From: Pseudomonadota bacterium
GTDB taxonomy: Bacteria > Pseudomonadota > Alphaproteobacteria > Rhizobiales > Hyphomicrobiaceae
Direction of reading: 5' to 3'
DNA: 7,380 nt
NCBI GenBank assembly: GCA_023428365.1
Contig: JAEYYQ010000472.1
Coordinates: forward strand, 1-7,380
This document shows, piece by piece, positions 6,048 through 7,380 of this stretch. Position numbers and translations under genes: made by a program. The notes under the pieces were generated by a model, which was given only the letters and a program-made list of their open reading frames with translations, made no database searches and was not told the DNA's origin. How positions within the stretch are numbered: the stretch's first letter is position 1; each line of letters begins with the position of its first letter.

Positions 6048-6359
6048 TCAAGTCGGCGGATCGCCAGCCGGTGAGGGTTTGAAGGGAGCGGGAGGATTGC
6101 TCGGCGGACCGTGCAGGTAAGTCATCGTGATAAACGCCCCGACCCACGAGCCGGCAGCGGCGAAAATCACGTAAACCCAATTGTTTGTGTAGGAAATCAC
6201 CGCGAAGGACGACAGCACGTACCAGATGCTGCTCCACGTGGCCGCCGGGACTCGTTTGCGCGCGATGACTGCGGACGTAAACATGACGTACACAGCATCA
6301 GTGGCGGCCGTCGCCAGCAGAACGCCAACCGATAGCAGGGGATCCAATCCGAATAACAT
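6048..6359 (-). CDS. Small three-helix membrane protein of unknown function
   Basis: A 103-residue protein I cannot name. Three hydrophobic segments lie at about residues 5-33, 43-57 and 61-82, with a basic loop ARKR (33-36) between helices 1 and 2, which suggests that loop is cytoplasmic. Motifs that look conserved in style are DAVYVMFTSAV (21-31), WSSIWYVLSSFAVISYT (42-58) and the glycine-containing GSWVGAFITMTYLH (70-83). The tail from residue 84 is proline-rich (PPSNPPAPFKPSPAGDPP). The layout is loosely reminiscent of the membrane part of UPF0316/DUF5698 proteins, but I would not assign it. ATG 6359 is preceded by GAGGA four bases upstream, a short but usable spacing. It lies 92 bases downstream of pxpA on the same strand and 181 bases upstream of the outer membrane protein gene. 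Membrane-protein composition with positive-inside loops supports it as a real gene rather than a shadow frame. Confidence 0.72.
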   Translation of the reverse strand: MLFGLDPLLSVGVLLATAATDAVYVMFTSAVIARKRVPAATWSSIWYVLSSFAVISYTNNWVYVIFAAAGSWVGAFITMTYLHGPPSNPPAPFKPSPAGDPPT

Positions 6360-6420
6360 GATGTCCTCGCTCGCCTATGCACAGTTCGGCGAGGTCACAA
6401 CGCTCGTGATCGGAAATAGT

Positions 6421-6443
6421 GGCAGCGCACTTGCTCGGCTGCC
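6421..6443. repeat. Short inverted repeat between pxpA and the small membrane gene
   Basis: GGCAGC (6421-6426) and GCTGCC (6438-6443) can pair over an 11-base loop. On the minus strand it starts 9 bases after the pxpA stop and is followed by ACTATTTCC, a poor T tract. It could be a weak end for pxpA transcripts, but may be chance. Confidence 0.25.
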
Positions 6444-6451
6444 GGCAGAGG

Positions 6452-7225
6452 TCAGTTCGAAAACGGGGCGATGGTAACGCCGGCCTCTTCGAGCCGCTTG
6501 CGAATGCCGAGCGCGATAGCTGGCGCATCCGGACCGTCTCCGTGAACGCAGACGGAACTGATCGGCACGGGGATTTCTTTGCCGGAATGCGTGATGATAC
6601 GGCCGCTGACGACCATACTCGCGACCCGTTCGGCGGCAAGCACCGGATCGTGAATAAGAGCATGCGGTTGGCTGCGTGGCACAAGACGTCCTTCATCGGT
6701 ATAGGCGCGGTCGGCGTAGATCTCCGATGCAACGCGCAGTCCAGCGGCTTCGGCGGCTTTGATCTGTTCTCCAAGCGCGATGGCCAGGCAGACAAGCTTG
6801 GGATCGACGGCTCGTATGGCGCGAATGATGGCGCGCGCGATTTGGGGTTCGACATCCGCCACGTTGGCAAGAGCGCCATGGACCTTCACATAGGACAGCT
6901 TGTGTCCGGCATGACTGGCGAGCGCTTGCGCTGCGCCAATCTGATAGGCGACGAACCGTTCAATCTCGCCGGCGGAGTAGGGCAACCGACGGCGACCGAA
7001 GCCCCAGAGATCCGGATAGCCGGGGTGCGCGCCGACAGCCACGCCCTTTTTCTTCGCGGTCAGGAATGTCGTCGCCATGATTTCGGGATCGCCAGCATGA
7101 AATCCGCAGGCGACGTTGGCCGAAGTCACGATATCCAGCAGGGCGTCGTCGTTTCCAAGCGTATATTGGCCGAATCCTTCGCCCATGTCGGAGTTGAGGT
7201 CGACGCGGAGAGACTGTGTGTTCAT
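6452..7225 (-). CDS. pxpA: LamB/YcsF-family protein, 5-oxoprolinase subunit A-like
   Basis: A 257-residue cytoplasmic protein of normal family length. PxpA works with PxpB and PxpC as the prokaryotic ATP-dependent 5-oxoprolinase, opening pyroglutamate to glutamate. Family motifs are the N-terminal VDLNSDMGEGFG (8-19), ACGFHAGDP (39-47), GAHPGYPDLWGFGRR (65-79), AYQIGA (93-98), ADRAY (171-175), LVPR (181-184) and CVHGD (226-230). One deviation is KVHGALAN (114-121), where most members read KPHGALYN, so the proline and tyrosine are replaced. No pxpB or pxpC is present downstream or in the 155 bases upstream, so this is either a stand-alone paralogue or its partners lie beyond the right edge. 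ATG 7225 places VDLN close to the N-terminus as usual; the ribosome binding site is weak. The family is certain; the exact substrate of this variant is less so. Confidence 0.9.
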   Translation of the reverse strand: MNTQSLRVDLNSDMGEGFGQYTLGNDDALLDIVTSANVACGFHAGDPEIMATTFLTAKKKGVAVGAHPGYPDLWGFGRRRLPYSAGEIERFVAYQIGAAQALASHAGHKLSYVKVHGALANVADVEPQIARAIIRAIRAVDPKLVCLAIALGEQIKAAEAAGLRVASEIYADRAYTDEGRLVPRSQPHALIHDPVLAAERVASMVVSGRIITHSGKEIPVPISSVCVHGDGPDAPAIALGIRKRLEEAGVTIAPFSN

Positions 7226-7380
7226 GGCTTGGCTGCGTGTGTCCGGTTGGTGGCGGAAACCCTATACCCGATCCCTGGGAGCGCAGGCTATCCGCGATCA
7301 AGCCACATTCAAATGGCACGGACCACGGTAAAGTTCCCGCCAGCTTTATCCGGTAAGCAGGCTCGCTATATAAGACCCTA
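7226..7380. other. Intergenic region upstream of pxpA, AT-rich patch at the edge
   Basis: No gene is supported here. The only distinctive point is GCTATATAAGA near 7364-7374, an AT-rich patch in otherwise GC-rich sequence, which could be a -10 element on either strand. TTATCC lies 17 bases before TATAAG on the plus strand, but it is a poor -35, so no promoter is claimed. Confidence 0.3.

Noticed and set aside
5701..6120. Plus-strand open frame of 139 codons across the outer membrane protein start and its leader
   Set aside because: It is antisense to the signal peptide and made open by the T-poor leader. Its product is rich in R, P and T with no motif.
6960..7319. Minus-strand frame of 119 codons overlapping the pxpA start
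   Set aside because: Arginine/proline-rich out-of-frame shadow of pxpA. The pxpA frame carries all family motifs and its own ATG.
1..7380. Mobile element, CRISPR array, tRNA or rRNA
   Set aside because: No transposase or integrase domain, no terminal repeats, no spaced direct repeats and no tRNA-like cloverleaf sequence was seen on either strand.

Overview
This window reads as chromosomal DNA from a GC-rich alphaproteobacterium, most likely in or near the Bradyrhizobium/Rhodopseudomonas group of Hyphomicrobiales. The pointers are GC-rich coding sequence, frequent TTG and GTG starts, a 22-25 kDa RopB/Omp25-type outer membrane barrel, and the style of the GT39 and GT2-GtrA proteins. This placement is inferred from protein style, not from a marker gene. 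No tRNA, rRNA, transposase, integrase or CRISPR array is visible. Seven protein genes fill most of the window and all are intact.

Left part, plus strand (53-5015): a lactate-permease-family (LctP) transporter comes first (53-1516). After 130 bases without a gene come three tightly packed genes: a PAP2-superfamily lipid phosphatase (1647-2384), a GT2 polyprenyl-phosphate hexose synthase fused to a GtrA membrane domain (2381-3544), and a multi-pass GT39 glycosyltransferase (3507-5015). The second gene overlaps the first by 4 bases and the third overlaps the second by 38 bases, so the three are almost certainly co-transcribed and translationally coupled. Together they supply a sugar-lipid donor synthase, a probable flippase, a periplasmic transferase and a phosphatase. 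This is the parts list for removing a phosphate from an envelope lipid and capping that lipid with a sugar. Bradyrhizobial lipid A is known to carry neutral sugar or uronic acid where other bacteria carry phosphate, so lipid A is the leading candidate substrate.

Right part, minus strand (7225-5093): a stand-alone PxpA/LamB-YcsF-family gene (7225-6452), a small three-helix membrane protein of unknown function (6359-6048), and a secreted outer membrane beta-barrel protein (5866-5093). The barrel gene converges on the GT39 gene, and a perfect 10-bp hairpin lies between their stop codons. The barrel gene has an unusual leader: 77 bases containing only one A on the coding strand, preceded by a near-consensus CtrA-like box that contains a GANTC methylation site.

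The points most worth a second look are the phosphatase-synthase-flippase-transferase cassette, the SGE variant of PAP2 motif 2, a perfect inverted repeat with a T run just inside the GT39 gene, and the A-free leader of the outer membrane protein.
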